Part shown: positions 17,970 to 27,265 of the stretch, one piece after another
How the letters are laid out: every line of letters begins with the position of its first letter
Position numbering within the stretch: the first letter of the stretch is position 1
Assembly (NCBI RefSeq): GCF_014642175.1
Contig: NZ_BMIL01000006.1
Coordinates: forward strand, 1 to 64,000
DNA length: 64,000 nucleotides
Direction: 5' to 3'
Source: Pedobacter quisquiliarum
GTDB taxonomy: Bacteria > Bacteroidota > Bacteroidia > Sphingobacteriales > Sphingobacteriaceae
Notes under the pieces: generated by a model
What the model was told of the DNA's origin: nothing
The model's input: only the letters and a program-made list of their open reading frames with translations
Database searches by the model: none
Translations under genes and position numbers: made by a program

Positions 17970-20678
17970 ATGACAGCAAAAGAAATTAGAACCGCCTACT
18001 TAGAATTTTTCAAATCGAAAGCCCACCAGATTGTTCCCTCTGCGCCGATCGTCGTTAAGAATGATCCGACCTTGATGTTCACCAATGCAGGCATGAACCA
18101 GTTCAAAGACCTGTTCCTAGGCGAAGCACCGATCAAGTTTAGTCGTGCTGCCGATACGCAACGTTGTTTAAGGGTTTCGGGTAAACACAACGACTTAGAA
18201 GAAGTAGGTTTAGACACCTATCACCATACCATGTTCGAAATGCTGGGCAACTGGAGTTTCGGAGATTATTTTAAAAAAGAAGCTATAGCATGGAGCTGGG
18301 AACTACTTACAGAAGTTTACCAGATCCCAAAAGATAAACTTTATGTCTCCGTATTTCAGGGAGATGAAAAAGAGGGTTTGCCGAAAGACCAGGAGGCTTA
18401 CGACATCTGGTTACAGTATGTGCCTGAAGATCGTATCATCCTGGGCAATAAAAAAGATAACTTCTGGGAGATGGGCGACACTGGTCCCTGCGGACCATGT
18501 TCAGAAATCCACGTGGATTGTAGACCGCTTGCAGAGCGTGAAGCAGTATCAGGCAAGTCGTTGGTTAACGCTGATCATCCACAGGTAATTGAAATCTGGA
18601 ATAACGTCTTTATGCAATTTAACCGACTGAAAGACGGATCTTTACAGCCTCTACCTGCGCAGCATGTTGATACTGGCATGGGCTTCGAACGTCTTGTTCG
18701 TGTACTGCAGGAAAAGGAATCAAACTACGATACCGACGTTTTCCAACCCTTGATTCAGTTCATCGCAGCCAAGGCTGGTAAAGTTTATGGTACTGATGAG
18801 AAGTCTGATATTGCAATGCGTGTTATGGCCGACCACGTTCGTGCAATCTCATTTGTAATTGCAGATGGACAGCTTCCGGCGAACAATAAAGCGGGCTATG
18901 TTATCCGAAGAATTCTACGCCGTGCGGTACGGTATGCATATACTTTCCTTGATCTCAAAGAACCTTTCTTAAACCAGCTCGTACCCGTACTTGCAGAACA
19001 GTTCGTCGGCGTGTTCGATGAGCTTGCTGCGCAGCAGGATTTCGTGCAGAAGGTCGTTCTGGAAGAAGAAGTTTCATTCCTTAGGACTTTAGCCACCGGA
19101 ATCCAACGTTTTGAAAATTATACCGTTAAGCAGGCTGAATTCCTGATGTCAGAAAACGCTATTGATCGGGAGAAATCATTTGATGATCCATGGGTTTACA
19201 GCATCCTTAAAGATCAGATGGTCATATCAGGTGACTTCGCTTTTGAGCTGAATGATACCTACGGTTTCCCAATAGATCTTACCGAGCTAATGGCCCGCGA
19301 GAAACGATGGTCTGTAGACATGGAAGAGTACCACAAGGCCCTGTTACAGCAAAAAGAGCGATCACGTGCAGCTACTGCAATAGATACTGGCGACTGGGTG
19401 TTGGTGAAACCAGACCTTGAGGTGGAGTTTGTTGGATACGATGATTTTGAAGCCGAGACAGAAATCATCAAATACCGTAAGGTGTCCGCAAAAGGAAAGG
19501 ACCAATACCAGATCGTATTGAGCAAAACACCATTCTATGCAGAAAGCGGAGGTCAGGTAGGTGATACCGGCCGTCTTGAAGATCATAGCCGTATGTTCTT
19601 TGTAGAAATCACCAACACGAAGAAGGAAAATGGTGTAATCGTTCATTACGCGGATACGCTGCCGGAAGATCTGGAAGGTGGCTTCTGGGCGGTAATTGAT
19701 GAGGATAAACGCATGCTGTCGCAAGACAACCATAGTGCTACGCACCTTTTACATGCGGCGCTGAAGAAAATCTTAGGTCCACACGTTAACCAGAAAGGAT
19801 CATTGGTAACGCCGGACTACCTGCGTTTCGACTTTTCGCACTTCGCAAAAATTACAGATGAAGAGCTTGCCAGGATTGAACACTTGGTAAATCGCAAGAT
19901 CCGCGAAAACATACCTTTGAAGGAGCAACGCTATGTGCCGTATGAAAAGGCAATTTCAAGTGGTGTTACGGCTCTATTTGGAGAGAAATACGGCGATCTA
20001 GTACGCATCATCACCTTCGATGATCATTTCTCGAAAGAACTTTGCGGCGGAACGCACGTACAAGCAACTGGTCAGATTGGCTATTTCAAAATAACGTCCG
20101 AAAGTGCTGTAGCAGCAGGAGTGAGACGTATTGAAGCGATCACTGCCGATAAGGCAGAGGCTTTTGTCATCAACCAGGAACGGGAAATCAACGAGCTGAG
20201 AGCCTTATTGAAAGGAAACAGAGATCTTACTGCTGCGGTATCTGCATTAATTGAAGAAAATGCAAAGCTGAAAAAAGAAGCGGAAAAAGGTCTTGTAGAA
20301 CATGCTGCTAATCTTAAAAACGAGATTGTACATCATGTTAAAACCATCAAGGGTATAAATCTCATTGCAACCCATGTTGATTTACAAAGTGCTGATGCTG
20401 TGAAGAACCTTGTGTATTCTGTTAAGGAGATTATGGATCAATTGTTTATGGTCATTACAACGCTAATCGATGATAAACCAGGAATCACCGTGATGCTTTC
20501 AGAGAACCTGATTGCGGAAAGAGGCTTGAATGCTGCGACAATCATCCGTGAGCTGGCGAAAGAGATCCAAGGTGGGGGCGGTGGACAGCCGTTCTATGCT
20601 ACCGCAGGTGGAAAAAACAAAGCAGGCCTGGCAGAAGTGCTAAAAAAGGCAGAAGCAATCGTAAACAGTCTACCATAG
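17970..20678 (+). CDS. alaS: Alanine--tRNA ligase
   Basis: 902 aa, full length. It charges tRNA-Ala with alanine in the cytoplasm. Class II motif 1-3 regions are present at the N-terminus (TNAGMNQFKD; the RCLRVSGKHND segment), the editing domain has HSATHLLHAAL and the zinc/editing motif CGGTH, and the C-terminal DHHA1 domain ends with the glycine run GGGGGQP. It has its own promoter and is followed by two hairpins. Confidence 0.98.
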   Translation: MTAKEIRTAYLEFFKSKAHQIVPSAPIVVKNDPTLMFTNAGMNQFKDLFLGEAPIKFSRAADTQRCLRVSGKHNDLEEVGLDTYHHTMFEMLGNWSFGDYFKKEAIAWSWELLTEVYQIPKDKLYVSVFQGDEKEGLPKDQEAYDIWLQYVPEDRIILGNKKDNFWEMGDTGPCGPCSEIHVDCRPLAEREAVSGKSLVNADHPQVIEIWNNVFMQFNRLKDGSLQPLPAQHVDTGMGFERLVRVLQEKESNYDTDVFQPLIQFIAAKAGKVYGTDEKSDIAMRVMADHVRAISFVIADGQLPANNKAGYVIRRILRRAVRYAYTFLDLKEPFLNQLVPVLAEQFVGVFDELAAQQDFVQKVVLEEEVSFLRTLATGIQRFENYTVKQAEFLMSENAIDREKSFDDPWVYSILKDQMVISGDFAFELNDTYGFPIDLTELMAREKRWSVDMEEYHKALLQQKERSRAATAIDTGDWVLVKPDLEVEFVGYDDFEAETEIIKYRKVSAKGKDQYQIVLSKTPFYAESGGQVGDTGRLEDHSRMFFVEITNTKKENGVIVHYADTLPEDLEGGFWAVIDEDKRMLSQDNHSATHLLHAALKKILGPHVNQKGSLVTPDYLRFDFSHFAKITDEELARIEHLVNRKIRENIPLKEQRYVPYEKAISSGVTALFGEKYGDLVRIITFDDHFSKELCGGTHVQATGQIGYFKITSESAVAAGVRRIEAITADKAEAFVINQEREINELRALLKGNRDLTAAVSALIEENAKLKKEAEKGLVEHAANLKNEIVHHVKTIKGINLIATHVDLQSADAVKNLVYSVKEIMDQLFMVITTLIDDKPGITVMLSENLIAERGLNAATIIRELAKEIQGGGGGQPFYATAGGKNKAGLAEVLKKAEAIVNSLP

Positions 20679-20686
20679 TACATAAG

Positions 20687-20718
20687 CCGTATTCAGATGA
20701 TGCGTCATCTGAATACGG
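20687..20718. repeat. Perfect 14-bp inverted repeat downstream of alaS
   Basis: Arms 20687-20700 and 20705-20718 are perfectly complementary around a TGCG loop. No T-run follows, so it is not itself a standard terminator; a proper terminator comes 17 bases later. It may protect the alaS mRNA 3' end or bind a protein. Confidence 0.85.
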
Positions 20719-20734
20719 TAAACATATCTAAATA

Positions 20735-20762
20735 AAAAAGGCACCCCTAGAGGTGCCTTTTT
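20735..20762. terminator. Bidirectional terminator between alaS and a convergent gene
   Basis: An 11-bp stem (20735-20745 with 20752-20762) with A-run and T-run flanks. It ends three bases before the stop of the minus-strand gene. Confidence 0.9.
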
Positions 20763-20765
20763 CAT

Positions 20766-21239
20766 TTAGTGCCTTCCACGGTGTCCGTGTTCGTGGCCTC
20801 TTTTCTGCTTATGCTTATAGTTCTTTTTGTTGTGGTGCTTTGCCTCCGGGTAGTCACGATAAACCACACGTTGTCTGCTTACCCGCTGCGGCGCATAGCT
20901 TGCGTATCCATATTGTGACCTGTAATTACGGTGTTGCAGGTATGGACGTGGTGAATTTATCACCACTTTTCGACCGCGATGTAGATCATATCCGCGGTGT
21001 CTTGAAGGTAAGTGTTTTGTTTTAACCCATCTGTTCCCGTTCATATAGATGAACGTACGTGTCGGTACATAGTAGTAGGTCTCTACTTCCGGCAGGTAGT
21101 AATAATCTACGTGATTATACCCTGCAGGGCCCCACGCGGGCTGTGCACCTATGTTTACGTTCACACTAACTTGTGCTTTCGCAGGGCTGGCAACTAAGGC
21201 TGCTAAGCCAAATGCTGCCATCAACAATAGTTTTCTCAT
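20766..21239 (-). CDS. Small exported basic protein with His/Lys/Arg-rich tail
   Basis: 157 aa with a signal peptide (residues 1-22, ending SPAKA). The mature protein has a Tyr-rich middle (YYYLPEVETYYYVPTRT) and a strongly basic C-terminus rich in histidine, lysine and arginine, ending HEHGHRGRH. No known domain was recognised; similar proteins are seen in Pedobacter and relatives. The histidines could bind metal, or the tail could bind polyanions such as cell-surface polymers; both are guesses. Confidence 0.75.
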   Translation of the reverse strand: MRKLLLMAAFGLAALVASPAKAQVSVNVNIGAQPAWGPAGYNHVDYYYLPEVETYYYVPTRTFIYMNGNRWVKTKHLPSRHRGYDLHRGRKVVINSPRPYLQHRNYRSQYGYASYAPQRVSRQRVVYRDYPEAKHHNKKNYKHKQKRGHEHGHRGRH

Positions 21240-21326
21240 AATGTTTCATATTTGTGTAATTCTGTGAATTCAAAGTTTGTGCCATGTTCCTCAACGCCGC
21301 TCATCGGAACCTTAAACATATTTGGT

Positions 21327-21334
21327 TATCTTTG
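21327..21334 (+). promoter_or_regulatory. -7 promoter box of gatB
   Basis: TATCTTTG matches TAnnTTTG exactly. It lies downstream of the TTG at 21322 that opens the longest frame, so that TTG is not a real start; the ATG at 21343 is eight bases after the box. Confidence 0.75.
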
Positions 21335-21342
21335 CTATAGAA

Positions 21343-22791
21343 ATGAATACAGATCAAACGGAATTTGAATTGGTATCAGGCCTGGAAATACATGTTCAGC
21401 TTAATACTGAAAGTAAAATCTTTTCTTCCGACAGTGCATCTTTCGGTGCAGCGGCCAATGCGAACATCTCTCCAGTCACCATTGGCTTGCCTGGTGCACT
21501 TCCTAAACTCAACAGGGAAGTGGTTGAGAAAGCCATGCGCATCGGTCTCGCACTCAACTGCAGCATAAATCAAGTCAACTACTTCGACCGGAAAAACTAC
21601 TTCTATGCCGATCTTCCGAAGGGGTACCAGATCACGCAGGACAATAAGCCAATCTGTTTTAATGGATACATAGATCTTACACTAGCCGATGGTACGGTAA
21701 AGCGTGTAGGGATTAACAGAATCCATCTGGAGGAAGATGCAGGGAAAAGTTTACATGACCAGCATGAGGCGTTTAGCATGATTGATCTTAATCGTGCGGG
21801 TGTTCCACTTATTGAAATCGTCACCGAGCCAGATATCCGCAGTGCGGAAGAAGCATCGGTATTGCTCACGGAAATCAGAAAGCTGGTGCGCCACCTGAAT
21901 GTAAGTGACGGGAATATGGAAGAAGGTAGCCTACGCTGTGATGCAAACATCTCCATCCGGGAAAAAGGGGTATCTGCCTTTGGTACCCGCTGTGAGGTGA
22001 AGAATCTAAATTCCATCAGAAACGTACGCAGGGCGATCGACTTTGAGTTCGGGAGGCAAGTAGAGGTGGTGTCTGCCGGAGGCGAAATCATCCAAAGCAC
22101 CCTGAACTTCGATGCGGATGCCGGAACGACTTCCCCTATGCGAAGCAAGGAAGAAGCCAACGACTACCGGTATTTCCCAGATCCGGATCTACCCCCTGTA
22201 GTTATATCCGACAGCTGGCTTGCTGATGTTAAAGCCCGCATGCCGCTACTGCCAGCCGAGATCGTGCAGCAACTCGTTTCCACTTACAACATCAATCGTT
22301 CGGAGGCAGTGTTGCTGGCAGAAGATCCTGACTTGTTAAAATATTTCAATAGCGCATCTGAAAGCACGGCGCACAAAAAGAGTCTTGTGAACTGGCTTAC
22401 AGGTCCAATACGTTCCCTGCTATTTGAAAAGCAGATTAGTATCACCGATTTCCCGGTAAGTCCGGCGCAACTCGCTAAGGTCATCAACCTGGTAGATGCC
22501 AAAAAGATCACTCAGCAAATTGCCTTGCAGCAGCTTGTTCCAGCAGTGCAGCACAAAGACCAGGACATTGAAGCCCTCGCTGCAACATTAAACCTGCTCA
22601 TCGTTGAAGATGGTGATGAACTTGAAGCCTTCGTCAATCAGGTGCTGGCGAAACTACAACCGCAGGTTGAAGCCTACAAGAAAGGCAAAAAAGGGGTGTT
22701 AGGCCTGTTTGTAGGTGAAGTGATGAAACTCGCCAAAGGGAAAGCGGACCCCCAAAAAGTAAATGCAATTATACTCGAAAAATTAAAATAG
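21343..22791 (+). CDS. gatB: Asp-tRNA(Asn)/Glu-tRNA(Gln) amidotransferase subunit B
   Basis: 482 aa from the ATG at 21343. GatB is the kinase/tRNA-binding subunit that, with GatA and GatC, converts misacylated Glu-tRNA(Gln) or Asp-tRNA(Asn) to the correct amide. Signature segments are LVSGLEIHVQL, GLPGALPKLN, DRKNYFYADLPKGYQI, and the C-terminal YqeY-like tRNA domain ending near GKADPQKVNAIILEKL. gatA and gatC are not in the window. The alternative TTG start at 21322 is upstream of the -7 box and is rejected. Two bases separate it from the TlpA-like gene. Confidence 0.97.
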   Translation: MNTDQTEFELVSGLEIHVQLNTESKIFSSDSASFGAAANANISPVTIGLPGALPKLNREVVEKAMRIGLALNCSINQVNYFDRKNYFYADLPKGYQITQDNKPICFNGYIDLTLADGTVKRVGINRIHLEEDAGKSLHDQHEAFSMIDLNRAGVPLIEIVTEPDIRSAEEASVLLTEIRKLVRHLNVSDGNMEEGSLRCDANISIREKGVSAFGTRCEVKNLNSIRNVRRAIDFEFGRQVEVVSAGGEIIQSTLNFDADAGTTSPMRSKEEANDYRYFPDPDLPPVVISDSWLADVKARMPLLPAEIVQQLVSTYNINRSEAVLLAEDPDLLKYFNSASESTAHKKSLVNWLTGPIRSLLFEKQISITDFPVSPAQLAKVINLVDAKKITQQIALQQLVPAVQHKDQDIEALAATLNLLIVEDGDELEAFVNQVLAKLQPQVEAYKKGKKGVLGLFVGEVMKLAKGKADPQKVNAIILEKLK

Positions 22792-22793
22792 AA

Positions 22794-23900
22794 ATGAAAA
22801 AACTAAGCTGGTTATTCCTCCTTTGCATCATCGTTTTAGCGGCATGTAAAAGCAATGATAACTTTACCATTGAGGGTAAATTTGAAAACGCTACGCCACA
22901 AGGTAAGATCTACCTGTTCGGAATGGTCAATAACAATGCAGTGCCTGTAGATTCAACTGTGCTAAACGACAAAGGTGAATTCAAATTCACCAGATCAACA
23001 AAGGCTGTAGACTTTTTTAAAGTTGGTGCAAACCAGAATGAATATGTGGTGATCGCACAAAATGGCGACAACATCAAACTTACGGCAGACCTGAATGACC
23101 AGACCATGGCATACCAACTATCCGGTGCTGCTGAAGCGGACAAGCTACAGGAACTAAACACTTACAAAAACAAGTACAATGCACGTATGGCTTCCATTCA
23201 GGCGAATTACGAGCAGCAGGTAAGTGCTAATCCAGATAAAAGAGACATGATCGCAGAGCAGCTTCGCCCGGAGCTGATCAAAGTGTCTGATGAAATGGTG
23301 AGCTTCATCCTAAAGTTCGCTAATGATAACCCTGATGCATTAACCAGCTTTTACGCGATGAACTCGCTAAACCCTTCAGAGTACGAGCAGGAATTCATCG
23401 CTTATTCTGATAAAATTAAAAGTAAGTTCAACGACAACCAGGCGGTGACAGAATTTTTAGTGCGCATGGCTAAGCTGAAGAGCGTTCAGGTTGGACAAGA
23501 TGCACCTGCCTTCAGCATGAAGTCTATCGATGGTAAAACCATCAGCCTTGCTGATTATAAAGGTAAATACGTGCTCTTGGACTTCTGGGCTTCCTGGTGC
23601 ATGCCATGCCGCAACGAAAACCCGAACATCGTTAAAGCTTACAACAACTATAAAGACAAGAACTTCACCATACTGGGCATCTCGTTAGACAAAGATCCAA
23701 AAGCATGGGCACAGGCCATCTCAGCCGATAAACTAACCTGGTCGCACGTAAGTGAACTAAGTGACTTCGAAGGCCCAACAGTTAGGTTATACCAGATTGA
23801 AGCAATTCCGAGTTCTTTCCTGATTGATCCTACCGGGAAAATCATTGCTAAGAACCTGAGAGGTGATGAGTTAGCAGCATTTCTGGAGAAAACGCTTTAA
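22794..23900 (+). CDS. TlpA/AhpC-type thiol-disulfide lipoprotein with DUF4369 domain
   Basis: 368 aa. Lipoprotein signal with lipobox VLAAC (C18). Residues about 22-115 are the beta-rich DUF4369 domain, and residues 232-368 a thioredoxin fold with the redox pair C269-M-P-C272 in FWASWCMPC. It should reduce or shuffle disulfides, or supply reductant to cytochrome maturation, while tethered to a membrane on the periplasmic side. It lies two bases after gatB and is probably co-transcribed. Confidence 0.9.
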   Translation: MKKLSWLFLLCIIVLAACKSNDNFTIEGKFENATPQGKIYLFGMVNNNAVPVDSTVLNDKGEFKFTRSTKAVDFFKVGANQNEYVVIAQNGDNIKLTADLNDQTMAYQLSGAAEADKLQELNTYKNKYNARMASIQANYEQQVSANPDKRDMIAEQLRPELIKVSDEMVSFILKFANDNPDALTSFYAMNSLNPSEYEQEFIAYSDKIKSKFNDNQAVTEFLVRMAKLKSVQVGQDAPAFSMKSIDGKTISLADYKGKYVLLDFWASWCMPCRNENPNIVKAYNNYKDKNFTILGISLDKDPKAWAQAISADKLTWSHVSELSDFEGPTVRLYQIEAIPSSFLIDPTGKIIAKNLRGDELAAFLEKTL

Positions 23901-23934
23901 CAAACAAAATCTATGTTAGCTCAAAATTACGGCT

Positions 23935-23962
23935 TAACAATTTGTTAACCTCCATTTAACCT
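23935..23962 (+). promoter_or_regulatory. Pho-box-like operator: three TTAAC repeats phased at 11 bp
   Basis: TTAACA at 23935-23940, TTAACC at 23946-23951 and TTAACC at 23957-23962 are spaced exactly 11 bp, one helical turn. This is the arrangement of PhoP/PhoB-class operators (Bacillus PhoP: TTAACA-like hexamers at 11 bp). The next gene encodes an OmpR/PhoB-type regulator, so autoregulation is plausible. A -7-like TAATTTCG (one mismatch) follows at 23983-23990. Confidence 0.55.
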
Positions 23963-24008
23963 GATGAAACATTAGTTTACCTAATTTCGTCACAAATAGT
24001 TTAAAGAT

Positions 24009-24698
24009 ATGAGTGCTACAAACCAGAAGATTTTAATTGTTGATGACGAACCGGATATCTTAGAGCTTGTTGAATACAATCTTAAAAAAGAAGGATATAC
24101 GGTGTACACGGCTAGTAATGGCCAGGAAGGTATAACGCTAGCCAAGAAAGTACATCCGGATCTGATCGTGCTTGATATCATGATGCCTAAAATGGATGGC
24201 ATTGAAGCCTGCAGGTTAATGCGAGCCATACCCGAATTCAAAAATACCTTCATGGTGTTCTTAACCGCAAGAAGCGAAGAGTACTCTGAAATCGCCGGCT
24301 TTAATGTTGGTGCCGACGATTACATTGCGAAGCCCATAAAGCCTAGAGCGCTCATCAGCAGGATCAACGCAATTCTAAGACGTAACAACAGCACAGAAGA
24401 ACTTTCAGAAAATAAGATTGAAATCGGCGATCTAGTTATTGACCGGGAAGCCTACCTGGTGTTTCAGAGTGGCGACAAGGTCGTACTTGCAAAGAAAGAG
24501 TTCGAACTATTATACCTCTTGGCCTCAAAACCTGGTAAAGTATATACAAGAGAGTCGATCCTGAAGAACATCTGGGAAGATTCCGTAGTGGTTACCAATC
24601 GTACGATTGATGTACACATTCGGAAATTGCGGGAGAAGTTAGGGGAACATTATGTCTCTACGGTGAAGGGTGTGGGGTATAAATTCGAACTTTCTTAG
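24009..24698 (+). CDS. OmpR/PhoB-type response regulator
   Basis: 229 aa. Receiver domain with acidic pocket D12-D13, phospho-acceptor D56 (LIVLDIMMP), the conserved threonine in FLTAR and lysine in AKPIKPR; then a C-terminal winged helix with KEFELLYLLASKPGKV and TNRTIDVHIRKLREKLG. It activates or represses promoters when phosphorylated by a sensor kinase, but no kinase gene is adjacent. The upstream TTAAC triple suggests a PhoB/PhoP-like regulator of phosphate genes that also controls itself; that is inference. Confidence 0.9.
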   Translation: MSATNQKILIVDDEPDILELVEYNLKKEGYTVYTASNGQEGITLAKKVHPDLIVLDIMMPKMDGIEACRLMRAIPEFKNTFMVFLTARSEEYSEIAGFNVGADDYIAKPIKPRALISRINAILRRNNSTEELSENKIEIGDLVIDREAYLVFQSGDKVVLAKKEFELLYLLASKPGKVYTRESILKNIWEDSVVVTNRTIDVHIRKLREKLGEHYVSTVKGVGYKFELS

Positions 24699-24706
24699 TA
24701 CTTTTG
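24699..24706 (+). promoter_or_regulatory. -7 promoter box of the RluA-type gene
   Basis: TACTTTTG matches TAnnTTTG exactly, starting right after the stop codon of the response regulator gene and ending 19 bases before the TTG start at 24726. Confidence 0.65.
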
Positions 24707-24725
24707 TACTTTAGAAAATTAGAAT

Positions 24726-25448
24726 TTGAAATATCCTTCCTTTAAAGACCTTATCCTGTTCGAAAATGACGACTATATTGTTGTCAATAAACCACCCTTT
24801 GTTGCTTCTTTAGATGAGCGTGGTGGTTCAGGAGAGGTTAACATATTAAGACTTGCAAAACAATATAGTCCGGACGCACAGGTTTGCCACCGTCTGGATA
24901 AAGAAACTTCCGGCGCAATTATCATTGCCAAACATCCTGAAGCTTACCGCTCGGTAGCCATTCAGTTTGAGAAAAGAAGAATCCAAAAGTTTTACCATGC
25001 TATAGTTGACGGACAGTTTGTATTTGACAATCTGTTCGTCGATTTACCTATCCTTAACGATGGCAATAAAAACGTGACCATCGACCGCAAAGAAGGCAAG
25101 CGTGCAGAAACCTACTTTAACTCCATTACACAGTACCGTCACTACACGCTGGTGGAATGTAAGCCCATTACCGGCCGTATGCACCAGATCCGTATTCACC
25201 TCGCCACACAGCGTGCAGCGATTGTGGGAGACATCATGTACCGTGGTAAACCGGTATTTCTTTCATCAATAAAAAAGGGATATAAAATCTCGAAAGATGA
25301 TGAGGAACAGCCAATTATGAAGCGCTTTGCGCTGCATGCACGGCAGATCATTTTCAAAGGTATGGACGACCAGGAGATCAACATTGAAGCCTCCTATCCT
25401 AAGGATTTTGCAACATTAATCAAGCTCCTCGACAAATTCGATAAATAG
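24726..25448 (+). CDS. RluA family pseudouridine synthase
   Basis: 240 aa from a TTG start. It converts specific uridines in rRNA or tRNA to pseudouridine. The catalytic aspartate is in the RluA motif CHRLDKETSGAIIIAK, and the downstream conserved block is GRMHQIRIHLA. There is no N-terminal S4 domain. An own -7 box 19 bases upstream supports the TTG start. The ClC gene follows after seven bases. The target nucleotide cannot be told. Confidence 0.92.
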   Translation: MKYPSFKDLILFENDDYIVVNKPPFVASLDERGGSGEVNILRLAKQYSPDAQVCHRLDKETSGAIIIAKHPEAYRSVAIQFEKRRIQKFYHAIVDGQFVFDNLFVDLPILNDGNKNVTIDRKEGKRAETYFNSITQYRHYTLVECKPITGRMHQIRIHLATQRAAIVGDIMYRGKPVFLSSIKKGYKISKDDEEQPIMKRFALHARQIIFKGMDDQEINIEASYPKDFATLIKLLDKFDK

Positions 25449-25455
25449 GAAAAAC

Positions 25456-27249
25456 ATGTTTGTGAAGTTTGTAAACTATATAGATCAAATCAATCAGTTT
25501 CGACGCACAAAGGTCTCCAATAGAAACTTTTTAATCATCTGTGCGCTCGTTGTCGGCATTATTGCCGGATTAGCAGCGTCCTTGCTCAAAGGGCTCACGC
25601 ACTATATAGAACATTTCCTGCAGGCGGAATTCCAATGGAAATACAAGTACTTCCTGTATTTCCTATTTCCGATGATCGGGATCTTCCTGTCCGTGCTTTA
25701 TGTTCGCAAGTTCATTAAGAAAGGGAAGTTCGAGACCGGGTTAACGCCCATTCTTTACGGGATATCAAAGAAGTCCAGTAACCTGGAGTCACACAACATC
25801 TACTCTCAAATCATTACCTCAGCCATTACGGTCGGCTTTGGTGGTTCGGTAGGACTGGAGTCGCCGATTGTAAGCAGTGGTTCTGCAATTGGCTCCACAC
25901 TCGGGCGGGTGCTCGGTTTATCTTACCGGGAGATTACGATGTTGCTTGCATGTGGCGCCGCGGCGGGCATTGCAGGTGCATTTAACAGTCCCATTGCCGG
26001 AATGGTCTTTGCCATCGAAATTCTGCTGCCTGAGTTTACCATTCCTGCCTTTATACCGTTATTACTTGCTTCCGCAACAGCTGCGGTAGTCGCCAGACTG
26101 TTCTATACAGAACAGTTGTTCTATCTGCTTACCGACGGCTGGGAAACGAATGCACTGATCTGGTATGTAATTCTTGCCGTTCTGATCGGTTTGTTTTCCA
26201 TCTACTTTGCAAGAGCCAATTTTGCCATCAAACATTTCTTTGCGGATATCCAGCATCCCTACAAGAAAGTCGTGGCCGGGGGCCTAATGTTGGGCGGCAT
26301 GGTTTTCCTTTTTCCGGCGTTATATGGTGAGGGCTACATTACGATCAAAGATCTGCTCAGTGGTAATTACAGCACGATGCTCAGCAACAGCATCTTTTCG
26401 GATTATAGCCATATTCCGTTATTCATCATTCTGTTCTCCATTCTAACCGTTTTTACCAAATCCATTGCAACGCTTGTTACCCTAAGTGCAGGGGGCAACG
26501 GTGGTACCTTTGCGCCGAGTTTATTGATGGGTGGTTTAATGGGTTTTACCTTAGCCTATACGATCAATACGCTTGGGTTTGCGCAGGTGAGCGTACCAAA
26601 CTTTATTGTAGCTGGTATGGCTGCTGCCTTAAGCGGAATTATGCACGCGCCCCTTACCGGGATATTCCTGATTGCAGAGATTACCGGGGGTTATCAGTTG
26701 ATGGTACCTTTAATGATTACGTCTGCAATTTCCTACTTCATCAATCGCAGTAAATTCAAGTACTCCATTTACACCAAGCCACTTGCAGAGAGCGGTGCAC
26801 TACTATCGCTTGAAGATAAAGACACCACCGTGCTGAACATGATGAAGCTGCGCTATCTGGTAGAAAAAGACTACCTCATACTCGATTGTAATGATCTGAT
26901 CAGCGCAAGAATGAACGACATCTTACAGTCCAAAAGAAACCTCTTTCCGGTGGTTGATGAAAAGCAGCAATTTAAGGGGCTGATCTACGTAGAAGAGGTG
27001 CTTAGAAAAGCAGTGAATAGTACCGAAGCGGCAACACTTACCGCAAATGACCTCATGGAGCCTGCAGCAAAGGTGCTGTTGCTATCAGATACCATGCAGG
27101 TTGTCTTAGAAAAGATGGAGCAGGAAAATGCCTGGTTGTTGCCAGTGCTGAATGATCAGGGCCAGTTTCTCGGCTTTGTTTCCAAGACGGCAATCTTCAA
27201 CAAGTATAGGGCAATGCTCAGAAGGCAAGCGGATTACATGGAATCCTAA
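25456..27249 (+). CDS. ClC family chloride channel/transporter with CBS domains
   Basis: 597 aa integral membrane protein. Anion-path motifs include SVGLESPIVSSGSAIG (the glutamate corresponds to the gating Glu of ClC exchangers) and the GNGGTFAPSLLMGG segment. About ten membrane helices span residues 25-450. The C-terminal 130 residues look like a CBS pair (MNDILQSKRNLFPVVDEKQ and later LMEPAAKVLLLSD), which may sense nucleotides. With the gating Glu kept it is probably a chloride/proton exchanger. Likely co-transcribed with the pseudouridine synthase. Confidence 0.92.
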   Translation: MFVKFVNYIDQINQFRRTKVSNRNFLIICALVVGIIAGLAASLLKGLTHYIEHFLQAEFQWKYKYFLYFLFPMIGIFLSVLYVRKFIKKGKFETGLTPILYGISKKSSNLESHNIYSQIITSAITVGFGGSVGLESPIVSSGSAIGSTLGRVLGLSYREITMLLACGAAAGIAGAFNSPIAGMVFAIEILLPEFTIPAFIPLLLASATAAVVARLFYTEQLFYLLTDGWETNALIWYVILAVLIGLFSIYFARANFAIKHFFADIQHPYKKVVAGGLMLGGMVFLFPALYGEGYITIKDLLSGNYSTMLSNSIFSDYSHIPLFIILFSILTVFTKSIATLVTLSAGGNGGTFAPSLLMGGLMGFTLAYTINTLGFAQVSVPNFIVAGMAAALSGIMHAPLTGIFLIAEITGGYQLMVPLMITSAISYFINRSKFKYSIYTKPLAESGALLSLEDKDTTVLNMMKLRYLVEKDYLILDCNDLISARMNDILQSKRNLFPVVDEKQQFKGLIYVEEVLRKAVNSTEAATLTANDLMEPAAKVLLLSDTMQVVLEKMEQENAWLLPVLNDQGQFLGFVSKTAIFNKYRAMLRRQADYMES

Positions 27250-27265
27250 GATGATCTAAAATGGA

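Noticed and set aside
20753..21025. Plus-strand frame of 90 codons opposite the basic exported protein
   Set aside because: Overlaps the terminator and a gene with a clear signal peptide; no support.
23983..23990. Exact -7 box for the response regulator
   Set aside because: TAATTTCG deviates by one base; used only as weak support. The same type of variant (TACTTTCG) precedes the lipoprotein gene at 39085.
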